This document shows positions 23,121 to 34,420 of a stretch of 64,000 nucleotides of DNA, in pieces (the stretch's first letter is position 1; each line of letters opens with the position of its first letter). Source of the DNA: Solen grandis (Eukaryota; Mollusca; Bivalvia; Adapedonta; Solenidae); the NCBI GenBank assembly GCA_021229015.1, contig CM037792.1:36267398-36331397 (forward strand), in the 5' to 3' direction. The position numbers were made by a program, and so were the translations under genes. The notes beneath the pieces were generated by a model. That model was not told the DNA's origin. It worked only from the letters and a program-made list of their open reading frames with translations, and searched no databases.

Positions 23121-24711
23121 CATTCTTTTCACCTTGTTACATTGGTGCCAAAAATAGGGTTCATCTGCCCTTTGTTTTGACAAGATTCTATATGAACATA
23201 GCAATTTGTTATGTCCTATGAATTCAGGTAGACTTTCCAAATGCAGCATGTGGCCCTAAGTAAGAGGTTTGTGTAAGTGTCAGTGTTTGACACTAACTCT
23301 TTAGCCGCATAATTTGGCAGAATACCTGCTTTGAAATTCAGGAGTCCCTCCTGAAAATTAAAGAGTCCCTGTCGTGTCATTCAGACATATGATGGCGTTA
23401 TTTATATAACAACTGATGGCTAAGTTATGATTCATCAAAGAGGGTTACTAGTACGAAAGTTTTATGAAATGATTACATTGGTTTCCAGCAAATGTGGCTG
23501 TTTAATGTACTTTTAATAGGAAAAGTGTCCCAACGTAACACCTGACATATCAATTCTGGAATCCCTTCTCTATTTTTGGTGTCCTCGGGATTTCGGGACA
23601 CTGTCAGTGTCGATCCCTGAAGTGCGCTCACTTAAGTCCTAGTCTGGCTATACATTTCTCTCAACTGATCATTTTGGTCTTACCATTTATAAATGTGTTG
23701 CCATTGGATTAAAAAAGAAAATATATATTTGTTCTCTGTACTGTGACCCCAGGGCCTTATTAATTCAGAATTTGAGGAGGCGGATGTTTTTGTTTACGGC
23801 ATTCAATAATCCACCAAGTATTTATGAATCATTTAAACAGTGAATTCATTCTCTTGACCACCCTTACTAAAACCATTTGTGGGGTCATGTGTTCAAATCC
23901 CTGTCTGGCTTATTTTTTTTCTTAAATTGTTATATTACATTCACATGTCTCAATTGAACTTGATGATCATTCTGTTGAATGATTCTCAATTATTACATCT
24001 ATCATTTTTAATAATTATTTTTTTAACCAGTCATTCTATAAAAGGATATATTTCTTCGGTGGAACTGAGTAACATATTACTTCGTTTATCATTATTTAGT
24101 AAAACATATTTAATGCTTATCGAGCTTTATTCTAAAGCTTAAGCAATGACAGGAATCTAGAAATCTGCATCTATTATTTACTACACAAACAAGTTTATCA
24201 AATAGAAGCACATGGTTCAGAAAATATATTACACAATGTCCTAAAAACGAAAACGAAAGTTGAAGCTTTCGTCAAAGCTGAAACACATCGTCTATAATAA
24301 AAAATAATAACATGAATAATGCCAACCGTTCAGCATGATTTGACCCTAGTTCATGCTTTAAACTATCATTCATTGCATTGGTTTCCTCAAGACAGTAAAT
24401 ACAGTAGATTAAATAATCGATAGAAATAGAAAGTATGTATGTACCTCTCCCTAATGTGCTGGATTGAAGATTTCTGGGGTTTTCACAGAAGTTTCAATTT
24501 CGTTTAATAGGAAACAAGAACGATAACTCTAATTCAGTTTCCCAGGGTTGGCCTAAAACACGCAATTAAAATTATTTGGCGCAATGGATGCAGTGTAACA
24601 CGCAATGGAAATCATGTTTTCCAGATAGCATTACTGAAGGCTTATATCTAATTTTAAATTAAAACAATATTGTTTATTTGCCTTTCCAGGACAGGATCCA
24701 GATTTTTTCAA
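23121..24711. other. Non-coding with a second tRNA-like fragment
   Basis: Apart from the SINE-head-like piece at about 23860-23915, nothing coding is seen. The motif 'ggagtccctcctgaaaatta' and following lines look repetitive but were not matched elsewhere here. Confidence 0.35.

Positions 24712-24738
<27 letters not shown>
24712..24738 (+). repeat. G27 homopolymer
   Basis: An uninterrupted run of 27 G, a potential G-quadruplex and a likely length-error site in assembly. Confidence 0.95.
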
Positions 24739-24742
<4 letters not shown>

Positions 24743-24867
24743 CAATCTGATTGTGAGGTCGGTACTAGGGGGCATGCTCCCCCGGAAAAAAAAGTTCCTA
24801 ATGTAATGGAAATGCATTCTGAAGGGTATCTGGGAAGGAAAATTGAGTTCTTTTTAAAGTAGTCACA

Positions 24868-24940
24868 CACATTCATAGATAGGCAAAGTGCCATGAAACT
24901 TGTGGTTGTGGGTTCGAATCCTAGTAGCTGTCAAACTTTT
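24868..24940 (+). mobile_element. tRNA-derived SINE head fragment
   Basis: 'gtggttgtgggttcgaatcc' is a good B-box. 'ataggcaaagtgcc' upstream is a weak A-box. Confidence 0.45.
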
Positions 24941-25360
24941 TATTTCTATTCTACTTGTGGTCATCATCTGCATGGAGGTTAAAAAAACACACACAAACAT
25001 GAAAATCTTGATTTTAGTTTTTTTTTTTTTATAATAATCAATAATCAGTAGCAAAATATTTTTCGTAATATATTTTTTTCTTCTAAAAATGATACCTTTT
25101 GATTAAAAATGAAAAGGGACAGTAAATTTTGTTTAGATTTTGCATAGAGATGTACTGAAAGGCATACAACACAATATTTTTTTTTCAATTCTTCATAGTG
25201 ATACTTTTTTTTCAGAAATGCTGCCATTGGCGTAAGAGATCGGGATTTGGGATTTTCATAGGAAGGCATCGTATAAAGAATTAATTGAGTAACCTTCTAT
25301 AAAAAGTTTGTTTTTCATAATTATTTTAAGTTTTGATGGCAAATAATATATATTCCCCTT

Positions 25361-25391
<31 letters not shown>

Positions 25392-25747
25392 GTATTATGT
25401 TGTACATTTGTATTCATACACAAAAAGGTTTATTTTCACTATTTGTACACATTGTACACCCTGTATAGAACCAGGGCAATGCCAGGTTTGAAATAAATTA
25501 CATATAAACATAATTTTAGTCATACAGAAACAAAGATATAGAGGCAGGATTATATTTATGGACACCAACAAGAGATACGGAATTATTAGTTTACAATTCC
25601 TTGTTTTGAATTAAACAAATTATCATGTTAAAATAAATAGTTAGAATTTCTTGCCCCGTAACGATATTTTTTTCTTTATTTTTCATTACTTTTTTCCGAA
25701 GCAAGTTGCTGGATTTTTATGGTGATTTATAGAATGTAATATTTTTC
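24941..25747. other. Non-coding with T27 run
   Basis: Holds a 27-base T run at 25365-25391 and AT-rich sequence only. Confidence 0.5.
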
Positions 25748-25952
25748 TAGTTGTCCGGTTAATTTAGTGGTAAGCGCACCGGCTTCTCACCTATGCTGCC
25801 CGGGTTCGATTCCAGCCCAGGGCAGTATGTGGGAAGGTTGGGTAGACACAAGATCAGACGGTTGGGTTTTCCCCGGGTTCTCCAGTCTATGTTTGTTGGT
25901 GGAAAAACTCGTATGAGCTTGCTGTTTTTTTTTTTTTTTTTTTTTTTTTTAT

Positions 25953-25979
<27 letters not shown>
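25748..25979 (+). mobile_element. tRNA-derived SINE of the 'ttttccccgggttctcc' type with T and GA tails
   Basis: The head has an A-box-like 'tttagtggtaagcgc' and a B-box 'cccgggttcgattccagc'. The body has 'gggttttccccgggttctcc'. It is followed by a T run (25925-25950) and (GA)n (25953-25979). Confidence 0.65.
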
Positions 25980-25983
<4 letters not shown>

Positions 25984-26331
25984 AAAGAGAGATGATATCA
26001 TGGGAGATAACCAATGAAAGTAATGCATGTAGGCTGTATTTGTTATCTCCTTTTGACCATTTCTCTTCAATTCGGATGCTTGTTTGGGTGCTTGTTGAAA
26101 AACGGGATGTGAATGCACTGACTGTAAAGGCAGTCGTGCCCACATCAGTTTAAAGTTTAAACAACCAACAAACAAATGTATTGCTTTAATGTTGATTAGA
26201 ACTGGAATTTTGCAAAAGAGTTTAGTTTTATTCTCAGGAGGCTAAAGACATGAAAAGTTGGGGTCGGGATATAACGTAACTAGATCATGAATAATAATAA
26301 GAGCTCGGATAGTGTCGTGTTGTTGCATCGG

Positions 26332-26640
26332 CATTATTTGTTTAAGGGTTGTCGTCAAACCGATGGTATTTCAGCCTAGGAACGTACTGTCTACTTGAGA
26401 CAGATATAGTGCTGCCATATTACAGTTTCACGCCGAAGGTATGTTACACGTTATCACACACAGTCGCATTATCCTATCATCGGGTCAAACAGTCCTGGAA
26501 CAGTTCTGTATACATGCCGAGCGCACTAAAATGCCAGTACCATTTTTACCGACTTCGGTATTTCGCGGTCGGTGATTGAACCCACAACCTCACAATCCTA
26601 AGGAGGATACCGGTATTGTAGGTTGTCCCACTTCACGTTG
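26332..26640 (-). mobile_element. SINE copy (V-SINE/RUDI-like), near full length
   Basis: Reverse-complement match to the complete copy at 53393: tail side near 26370, 'gacagatatagtgctgcc', and head B-box 'gattgaacccacaacc' at about 26573-26588. Confidence 0.7.
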
Positions 26641-27167
26641 AGAAGCATGCTTGCGATGCTGCTGGTCGGGCCTTAGTCGTCACTCCTCCCCCCCCCTCCA
26701 AACACTTATACAGATATAAATACGTTTGTATAGCGTAAAAATAAAATTAAAAAAGTTTAAGCGCAATTTACACCTTCGTCGAATACCCCCGGCTGACTTA
26801 TTCCGTTCAACTACATGATTTAATGATCAGCTGATATATCGATCGGCCGTGGGTATTCGTCGATGTATTTACACAGTTTTAATATGCTTTTAATGGTACG
26901 TTGTTTTTTTTGTTTTTGTTTTTTTGTATTTGTGATTTCATTAATTTACTAAATAACTCACATAGCGAAATAAAAATACAAAATTCAGTATATTTATCTA
27001 TTCTTGTAAAATAGTTATTTTGTATGGAATAAACCAATCCCCAAAATTCTCGAATTTACGTACAGACTTGATCAGAATGTTCGATACCGTCACAAACTCA
27101 ACGCAGTCAAACCACAGCATTGGCTGAGCTTAACAACCAGTATTAAACCAGATGAGTCTCTCACATG
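26641..27167. other. Non-coding, nothing recognised
   Basis: AT-rich, with a T/G-rich low-complexity patch near 26905-26925. Confidence 0.4.
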
Positions 27168-27475
27168 TTTGTTTGTTTGTTTATTGGGTTTAACGTCGAA
27201 TTAGACCAAGTTTAGGTATAGACATTACAAATGAATACAGTTTGTTTAATTTAACATCCCACTGACAGTATTTCAGTCATTTGGAGACGAAGTCTACTTG
27301 AGACAGATAATGTGCTGCCATACTGCAGTATCACGCCGTAGACATGTGGCATGATACCACACTCAGTTACATTATCTTAAGTCAGTCCTGAAACTACCCT
27401 TATAGGATGATTGCCAACCAAGGGATCTATACCAATACCATTTACGACTTTGGTATGTCGCGGTCGGGGATAACT
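27168..27475 (-). mobile_element. SINE copy (V-SINE/RUDI-like)
   Basis: 'gtttgtttgtttattgggtt' then 'cccactgacagtatttcagt', 'actgcagtatcacgccgtag', 'catgtggcatgataccacac'. The doubled tail ('gttt' runs at 27168 and 27240) suggests one SINE tail inside another. Confidence 0.7.
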
Positions 27476-28699
27476 GTTTCGCGTATACCGTGTTTTGTAT
27501 TTAACCGATTTTGCACCAAAATTGCGTTTATGAAAGTAGCGTTATTCCGTGTAATATGTGAGCTACACTTGCCAAATTTAAAGACTTAATCAACATTAAA
27601 GAGGGAAGTAGATGTTTTTACTTTCTACCGATCATCTGTGATCGATCTGCTTTCAGACTTTAAGTAATGGATTTTAAATCTGCTTTCTCAGTCTATTTAG
27701 AAAACCACATCATGTGTGTTCTCACTTGAAAACAGAGTTTGCTTTGTATTGTAATACAACATATCTTTTAAATAATCCTAGTTCCGATCTCACTTATTGA
27801 AATGATTAATGGGATATCATTACTGAAATACACGAAAGTCATTGATTGAACGAACAAATCTTTAACTATGTAAAGGAAGTCCCTAGTTATCGTCTCGAGA
27901 TGATTTTTTTAATGATTGGTAAACTTAGATTAAATGTTTTCTATAGATGTGTCTAAACAAATCAATTTTGAAAATACATAATAAAAATCCTTTACCAGCA
28001 ATACAAGTAGTACGAAATTTGTAATGTAATTTGAAATAGAATGTGACCAACTGCAGAGAAGAGTTAGGCAATCAATGGCTATAAATAAGACACCTTTGTT
28101 CTAGACAGGCAGTCGAATTACAGTAGCTGTTGGGAGTCTACTGTTGGGTACTTTGTTTGCTTATAATCTTCCCAAATATGTACCTGCTCCTACAGTCACT
28201 TTATATCAATATGACATAATAATTAATATAATGGACGTTTGTACAACAACAAAACATTACAAAACTGTCGATCGTAAATAGAATGAAGTAAATGCACATG
28301 TATCTAAAATACGGTCTCTATTCCACTTTATCTAACTAATGTTGATATGTTGACAGAAAATACAAACACTCACCCAATAGTACTGGTATTAAAGCTCAGC
28401 TCAGCTCCAGTGAAGAAATGAAGAAATATGGCGATGTGTTCCGTGTTTATTTATGTGTGTTGTTAACTGTCGAAATGTCCCGTATGTAGTGCTAGGAGAC
28501 GAGGTCTTACGTCACACAACTCTCTTTTTGTGACACATGGCTATTTATATACACCATTCTGCCAATATGACAGAGTATTTCAAAATGTCGCTCACTCATA
28601 ATGATTTGGTAACTTGATATTAGCACCGAAAAATGTCACATTGATTAAACAAATTCCTTCTTTTGTTATTTGCGATTTATATTAATACAGATCTCGTTT
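27476..28699. other. Non-coding, nothing recognised
   Basis: No convincing open frame or repeat. Confidence 0.4.
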
Positions 28700-29321
28700 T
28701 TAGCTCGACTATTCGTAGAATATGAGAGCTATTGTAGTCACCCGGGCGTCGGCGTCGGCGTTGGCGTTGCAGCTTTTTGTTAAAGTTTTGCGTGCAAGTT
28801 ACTATCAACCTTATATCTCAATAACCATTTATGGTATTGACTTGAAAGTTTATAAATATGTTCAGGGGCATCAGACAACCAAGGTAGATAACTCTTGACT
28901 GAATTTAATATGAATTATGGCCCCTTTTTAACTTAGAAATTTTGGTTAAAGTTTTGCATGCAAGATACTCTCATGCTTATATCTCAGTATCAAGCATGCG
29001 ATTGATTTGAAACATCTTTAATATGTTTTGGGGTATCATACTTTCATGGTAGATAACTCTTGATAGAATTTGTTACAAATTATTGCCCCTTTTTAACTTA
29101 GAAATTTTGGTTAAAGTTTTGCATGCAAGGTACTTTCATGCTAATATCTCAGTATCCAGGCATGGGATTGATTTGAAACATCTTTAATACGTTAAGGGGT
29201 ATCATACTTTCATGGTAGATAACTTTTGATGGAATATGTTACAAATTATTGCCCTTTTTAACTTAGAAATTTTGGTTAAAGTTTTGCATGCAAGTTACTT
29301 TCATGCTTATATCTCAGTATC

Positions 29322-29325
29322 CAGG
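29322..29325 (+). repeat. Target site duplication (CAGG), left
   Basis: CAGG directly precedes the LTR, and the same four bases follow the other LTR at 38162-38165. Confidence 0.85.
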
Positions 29326-29734
29326 TGTAGTGGGTGGATGAATGACAAGACACACCACTATGGGTTCAATAAATCTGTTTTACTTGATGTCATGAAAAGA
29401 CCAGGCACGTCAGTAGTAAATTAATATATCAATACATATATAAGCTCAATGGTAAGAGCAGCTATAATATGAAATATACTGTCACCTCCACGGTGGTAAG
29501 TGGTGAAGTGCCGGTTAGTTGGGAGAGGGGCTTGACGGCGGGAAATGGAACAAAGGGACAGGGGCAACCAATCAGGGGACATACCTAAAATAACATTCTA
29601 GCAAATACAGTTGTCATAAATCACTCACCACAACTCACTCACCAGGGACAAAACTAACATGTACACTGGACGAACAAGGACAAAGCACTTAACAAGAAAA
29701 TACAAAACAAGGGACAGAACTGCACATTACTACA
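29326..29734 (-). repeat. 3' LTR (409 bp)
   Basis: Bounded by TGTAG...TACA. It differs from the other LTR by lacking three C residues, all within 29673-29700, with no substitutions seen. Confidence 0.95.
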
Positions 29735-29748
29735 CACTCCCCCTCTTA
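29735..29748 (-). promoter_or_regulatory. Polypurine tract
   Basis: On the minus strand it reads TAAGAGGGGGAGTG immediately before the 3' LTR, the expected place for plus-strand DNA priming during reverse transcription. Confidence 0.85.
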
Positions 29749-30111
29749 GTTGAAATGTCGCCGACATTTGTATCTGAAACTTAATACAGATAAACCAAGG
29801 GTAAAAATAATAAAACAAAATAATTCCTCTGTAAATATGAGTATGAGAAAATGCATATTTTCTCAAATAAATGAACTACAACTATAATATACAGCCGGCA
29901 CACCTTGCGCTGTAACCTGTATATAAAGAAAATGAAGCATAATTATTTTATAAGATTTACAGAGAAAATTCACTTTCTAACAGCACTAAATCATATATGC
30001 TATATCAAAATCTGCAGTGCTGAAATAATTTGACATAAAACAAGTTACAAATAAATAAAGCGCTGTTTCTGAAAGTAAAAAAATTATTATGACTAATTGT
30101 AAATATAATAA
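29749..30111 (-). other. 3' untranslated part of the retrotransposon
   Basis: AT-rich non-coding sequence between the integrase stop (30112) and the polypurine tract. No third open frame such as env. Confidence 0.8.
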
Positions 30112-32713
30112 CTAAACAAAATATTCAGCTGTCTGCTGACAGGTCCACTCGCCATATCTGTCAGGCGGACGCACAGTGCGTCGTGGCCTAGGGCGCGGAA
30201 CAGGTAGTGTAGGCATACTGGGCTGCGCCACAGACTCCGGACTGGGGACTGGGGCAGCAACAGGGATTGGTTCAGCAATCGGGACTGGACTGGAGCAATA
30301 AACAGGATTGGGTCGAGGAGTAACAGGACTGTGTCGAGGAGTTACAGGACTGGGTTGAGGATTTACAGGAATAGTATTGGGTCGTACCGATGGAACAAGA
30401 TCAGGGCGAGCCAAAGGAACGGGGCTGCCCCGAAAACCTGTTGTACTCCTGGGACACACGGTAGAGGTTGACCTGGCAGTGCGAGTATCAGGTCGATAAC
30501 GTGACGCACGGGGTGAAGCTGCCCGAGTAAGAGGTGTGGCACTGAGAGATGTGTCATGACCTCGACGCTGTGGGATGACATACAAAAGGGAAGAACTTGA
30601 CTCTGATGAACTGGAGTCAGCGTCATACTCCTTTTGTATGGGGACGGATCTAGTCTTTGGTCTGGCTTTTGGTGTGGCTGGAGGAGCAGGCATTTCCTCA
30701 TCCGTAGGAATAGACTGGAATGGCAGGAGCATGTTCCGGTGCAAAGTTCTTACAGGTCCGTTGCCAGACTCCTGTCGAACTTTAAACACAGGTTTACCTT
30801 CATAAGGAATATCAACAATAACGTAGGGATTCCGTTCCCATTGGTAAGCAAGCTTGTGCTTACCACGAAGGTTCACATTTCTGACCAGAACAATGTCGCC
30901 AACTACCAGCTTGTTCTCGCGAACACTGCGGTCATAATTGACCTTGTTCTGGCTAGCACGCTTCTGCGCAGCTTCCCTGGCAACTTTGTATGCATATTGC
31001 ATACGTTTCTGCAACTTAGCAGCATAGTTGCCATGCTGGACTTCTCCGAAGTTGTCCGGGCTGGTTCCAAGAAAAGCGTCAACTGACAGGCGGGGATGCC
31101 AGCCGAACATGAGAAAATGGGGAGAAAACCCAGTGGAAGAGCTCTTGGTAGCATTGTATGCTTGCACAAGGGCTGGAACGAAGTCTTTCCAGTTGGCCTT
31201 GTGGTCATCGCATAGCGTGCCGAGCATGCGCAGAAGGGTACGGTTAAACCGCTCTGCCGAAGGATTTCCCATAGGGTGGAAAGGAGTGGTACGAGTCTTG
31301 CGGACATTTGCAAGTTTGCACAGCTCCTTTATCACACGGGACTCGAAGTTGCGACCCTGATCAGAATGTAATTGTTCAGGGAAGCTGTAATGAACAATGA
31401 AATGTTCATAAAGAGCCCTGGCTGTAGTCAAAGCCTTCTGGTTGCGGCAGGGAATTGCCTTGGCATAACGGGTAAAATGATCCGTTATGACAAGGACATC
31501 CTCGTACCCACCTCTGGACTTTTCAAGCTTCAAGAAATCCATACAAACAAGTTGCATGGGCCTCGAAGTGTTGATGGGTACAAGCCCGGCCCGCGGAACC
31601 ACAGGCTCCTTCCTACAGACACAGGAAAGACAAGATGCGACACGGTCTTTAATATAAGACTCCATGCCGGGCCAGAAGAAACGCTGGCGTGCAAGCCAAA
31701 GAGTCTTGTCGCGACCAGGATGGCCAACGTCGTGGTGAACACCACGGAAAGCAACGGATCGATAGGAAGAAGGAATGACTAGTTGGATGACCTGTTCTCC
31801 ATCCAAGGATGCGGTACGATAGAGTATACCGTTGTCAAGAGAAAGAGAAGACAAATCGCGAAGTAAACTTTTAACTTCACGAGATAGCTCCTCCCCCCTT
31901 GGCCGAGAACCGGACCGCAGGATGGAGATGACCTTGGAAAGGTCGGGGTCATTTGCCTGCTCCTGCCTCCAATCGATAGGGTTGACTGGGGCTGAGGTTG
32001 CATCAATGTCGTCACCTAGGAGGATATCACTGTCACAAGTCAGGCTTTCTACAGCAGGAAAGGAGGAAGTTACTGCTGAACAGACAGCCTTGACAGCTTC
32101 CGAAAACATCTGTGGCATACGGCTTAAACCGTCGCAATCAGTGTTCGACTTGCCTGACTTGTAAACAATGTCAAAATTGTATGCAGATAGAGCTGCAACC
32201 CAGCGGTGACCAGTGGCATCAAGTTTTGCCGAAGAAAGAACATAGGTCAAGGGATTATTATCAGTGAAGACAGTGAAATTATTGTTGTACAGATAGTCAT
32301 GGAACTTATCTGTAACAGCCCACTTCAGCGCCAGGAATTCGAGCTTGTGAGCAGGATAATTCTTCTCACTTGCTCGAAGTCCACGGCTCGCGTAAGCAAT
32401 AACTCTCTCTTGTCCATCCTGATCCTGCAGTAGAACAGCGCCTAAGCCGGTACCGCAGGCATCAGTGTGGACAATGAAAGGTTTGCTGAAGTCAGCAAAA
32501 GAAAGAATAGGAGAGGAAGTAAGTTTTTCCTTGAGGAGATCAAACGATTTTTGATGAACCTCGAGCCAAGACCAAGGTACTGGACTTTTCTTGCATTTCT
32601 TTGTCTTAGATTTGGATTTTGAGTTGGTTGTTCCATGCCCTTCGAGGAGACTATTGAGTGGATGTGCGATCTTAGAATAGTCCTTTATGAAACGCCTATA
32701 GAAACCAGCTGTT
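30112..32713 (-). CDS. pol: Retrotransposon pol, C-terminal part: RT connection, RNase H, integrase
   Basis: The frame continues pol after the frameshift near 32714 (the same frame is open to 33192, but that upstream part is an out-of-frame shadow). Order: the RT thumb/connection beginning 'GTAGFYRRFIKDY'; RNase H with 'HTDACGTGLGAVL', 'KLEFLALKWAV', 'FTDNNPL' and 'DCDGLSR' supplying the acidic residues; integrase with an HHCC zinc-binding region ('HHDVGHPGRDKT' to 'CLSCVCRK') and a D,D-35-E core ('CMDFLKL', 'HSDQGRNF', 'SAERFNRTL'); a GPY/F-like C-terminal module; then a ~190-residue Ser/Pro/Arg-rich tail ending near 'RRTVRPPDRYGEW'. All catalytic residues are present. No chromodomain is seen. 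Integrase inserts the element DNA into the host genome; the CAGG duplication is its footprint. Confidence 0.92.
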
Positions 32714-34413
32714 CCCCAAAAAGCTTCGAAGTTCTGAGACATTCTTGGGAACGGGCCAGTCAGAAATTGCAGAAGTCTTAGACGGATCAGTAGAAACACC
32801 GTCTTCAGAGATGACATGGCCAAGATAGGTGACAGAAGAATTAAAGAATTCGCATTTTGAACCTTTAAGTTTGAGGCCACATGTCTGAAGACGGTGAAAG
32901 ACCGACTCCAGACGAGAAAGATGTTCCTCAAAAGTTTCAGAAAAGATAAGTATGTCGTCAATGAAGACAAGGCATTCCTTAAGGTTAAGATCACCCATAC
33001 ACTTTTCCATAAGGCGCTGGAAAGTTGCTCCACTGTTGGTAAGGCCAAATGGCATGCGGTTGCATTCATAAAAGCCCAAATTACCAACAGAGAAGGCGGT
33101 CTTATGCTTATCTTCTTCTTCCATCTCAACTTGCCAGTAACCAGACCGCAAGTCGAGCTTGGAGAAGAATCTTGAACCGACCAATGAATCAACAGTGTCG
33201 TCGAATCTGGGCAACATATAGGCGTCTTTACGCGTTCTGGAGTTCAACATCCGAAAATCCAGACAGAAGCGCAACGAGCCATCCTTCTTTCTGACCAAGA
33301 CAACATTGGATGAGAAAGGACTGTCACTCTCTCGAATGGCACCACATTCAAGCATGTCCCTGAGATGCTGTCTAACCTCCTCATACATGCCAGGAGGGAT
33401 CTTGCGGTACGGCTGCTTGAATGGAGTGTCATTCTCAAGAATAATTTTGTGCTTAACCAGATTCGAACAACCAAGATCAGTTGGACTAGTAGAGAAAATA
33501 CTTTTCCAGTTCCCAAGAACCTGACGAACGCGGAGAATTTGTTCTGGAGACAGGTTCTGGGTATCGATCTTGACACCAAGATCGCCGACTGGATCCTTGA
33601 CAGGTGGAACAACCGAAGAAGTAGAAGAAGAAGAAAGATGGGAAGAAATGTTGTCAACGACCTTGACCTCGTTGAGAACACAGATGTCAGACTTAGGACG
33701 AATGATAATGGTCTTAGCTGACATGTTACAAAGCCTGACAGGAACCTTGACACAATTGCCATGTTTTGGAACACTGAAAACATGGGGTCTCACAAGGCAG
33801 GGACTATCTGGTAAGATGTTCTCTGTAACAACTTTCTGAATGCCATGATTAAGACCTCTTGCGATACCATTCACAGAAACAGACTCATAAGGGCCAATCT
33901 CAATGACATGGTCATTGGTCGACTTAACTGTAAATGGATCACAAATAAGGGAGTCAAAAGCTATTTGCCAAGGTTCAGGCAAAATTTGATCTGACAAGGA
34001 TACAGATGACTTACAACGTCGGATGACGTTAGTGCCTATAATAACTGGACAAGATGCTGTGTCAGGAACAACTAGGGCAGGGACTTGAAGCTCAAAGTTC
34101 AAAGTAGGAACTGACATGGAGACTTCAATATAGCCTAGAATATCCAACGAGTTACCATTGGCGACAGTGACATTCATATCAATGCCAAAGTCAGATATGT
34201 CTTTCAAAGGGGGTTTACTTGGTAAAGATCTGAAGAAAGTGTCAGAAACAGTAGTGACCATAGAGCCACTGTCAATAAGACCAAGAACAGGAATGGAATC
34301 AATGACAATATTAGACATATTGGAAGTACCAATCAAATCTGAAACATCAACATACTGAGTATGGCCAACAACCTTGCCAACCCCTGAGTGGCCTCTAGCA
34401 GGGGCGGCTACCA
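32696..34413 (-). CDS. pol: Retrotransposon pol, N-terminal part: protease and reverse transcriptase
   Basis: This frame has no required ATG. It is -1 relative to gag and open from the gag end, consistent with production by ribosomal frameshifting. An aspartic protease has 'GLIDSGS' (catalytic DSG) about 45 residues in. RT follows, with 'VVLVRKKDGSLRFCLDFR', 'FFSKLDLRSGYWQV' (first catalytic Asp), 'NRMPFGLTNSGATFQ' and 'LVFIDDILIF' (the YxDD box as FIDD). The frame stops at 32696 just after the start of the RT connection because of one extra base in the G4 run (minus sense; plus-strand CCCC at 32714-32717), relative to the frame used downstream. Whether this is a true mutation or a homopolymer error cannot be told here. 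Confidence 0.92.
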
Positions 34414-34420
34414 GTTTGGG
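34363..34420 (-). promoter_or_regulatory. -1 ribosomal frameshift signal: CCCAAAC heptamer plus possible pseudoknot
   Basis: The heptamer C CCA AAC (X XXY YYZ in the gag frame) lies at 34414-34420, followed by one codon and then the gag TAG (34408-34410). Pol is open in exactly the -1 frame. After a 9-nt spacer, CCCCTG (34399-34404) can pair with CAGGGG (34381-34386), with optional GCC/GGC extension. Loop bases GGCCA (34389-34393) can pair with TGGCC (34363-34367), forming an H-type pseudoknot. This is the classical layout for setting the Gag:Gag-Pol ratio. Pairing was found by eye; no energy was computed. Confidence 0.8.

Noticed and set aside
25759..26175. 138-codon minus-strand frame
   Set aside because: It runs across a SINE, a T homopolymer and a (GA)n run; the Ser/Leu and Lys runs are low-complexity artefacts.
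29735..30111. An env gene, which would make the element a retrovirus-like virus
   Set aside because: Only ~380 bp lie between integrase stop and 3' LTR, with no suitable frame.
32696..32722. Programmed frameshift between RT and RNase H
   Set aside because: The shift needed is +1 at a G4/T5 run inside a conserved domain, where recoding is not expected. A mutation or homopolymer error is the simpler reading.
30112..33192. Treating the whole 1026-codon frame as one protein
   Set aside because: The first ~158 codons overlap RT in another frame and give no RT-like sequence. The real pol part starts near 32713.
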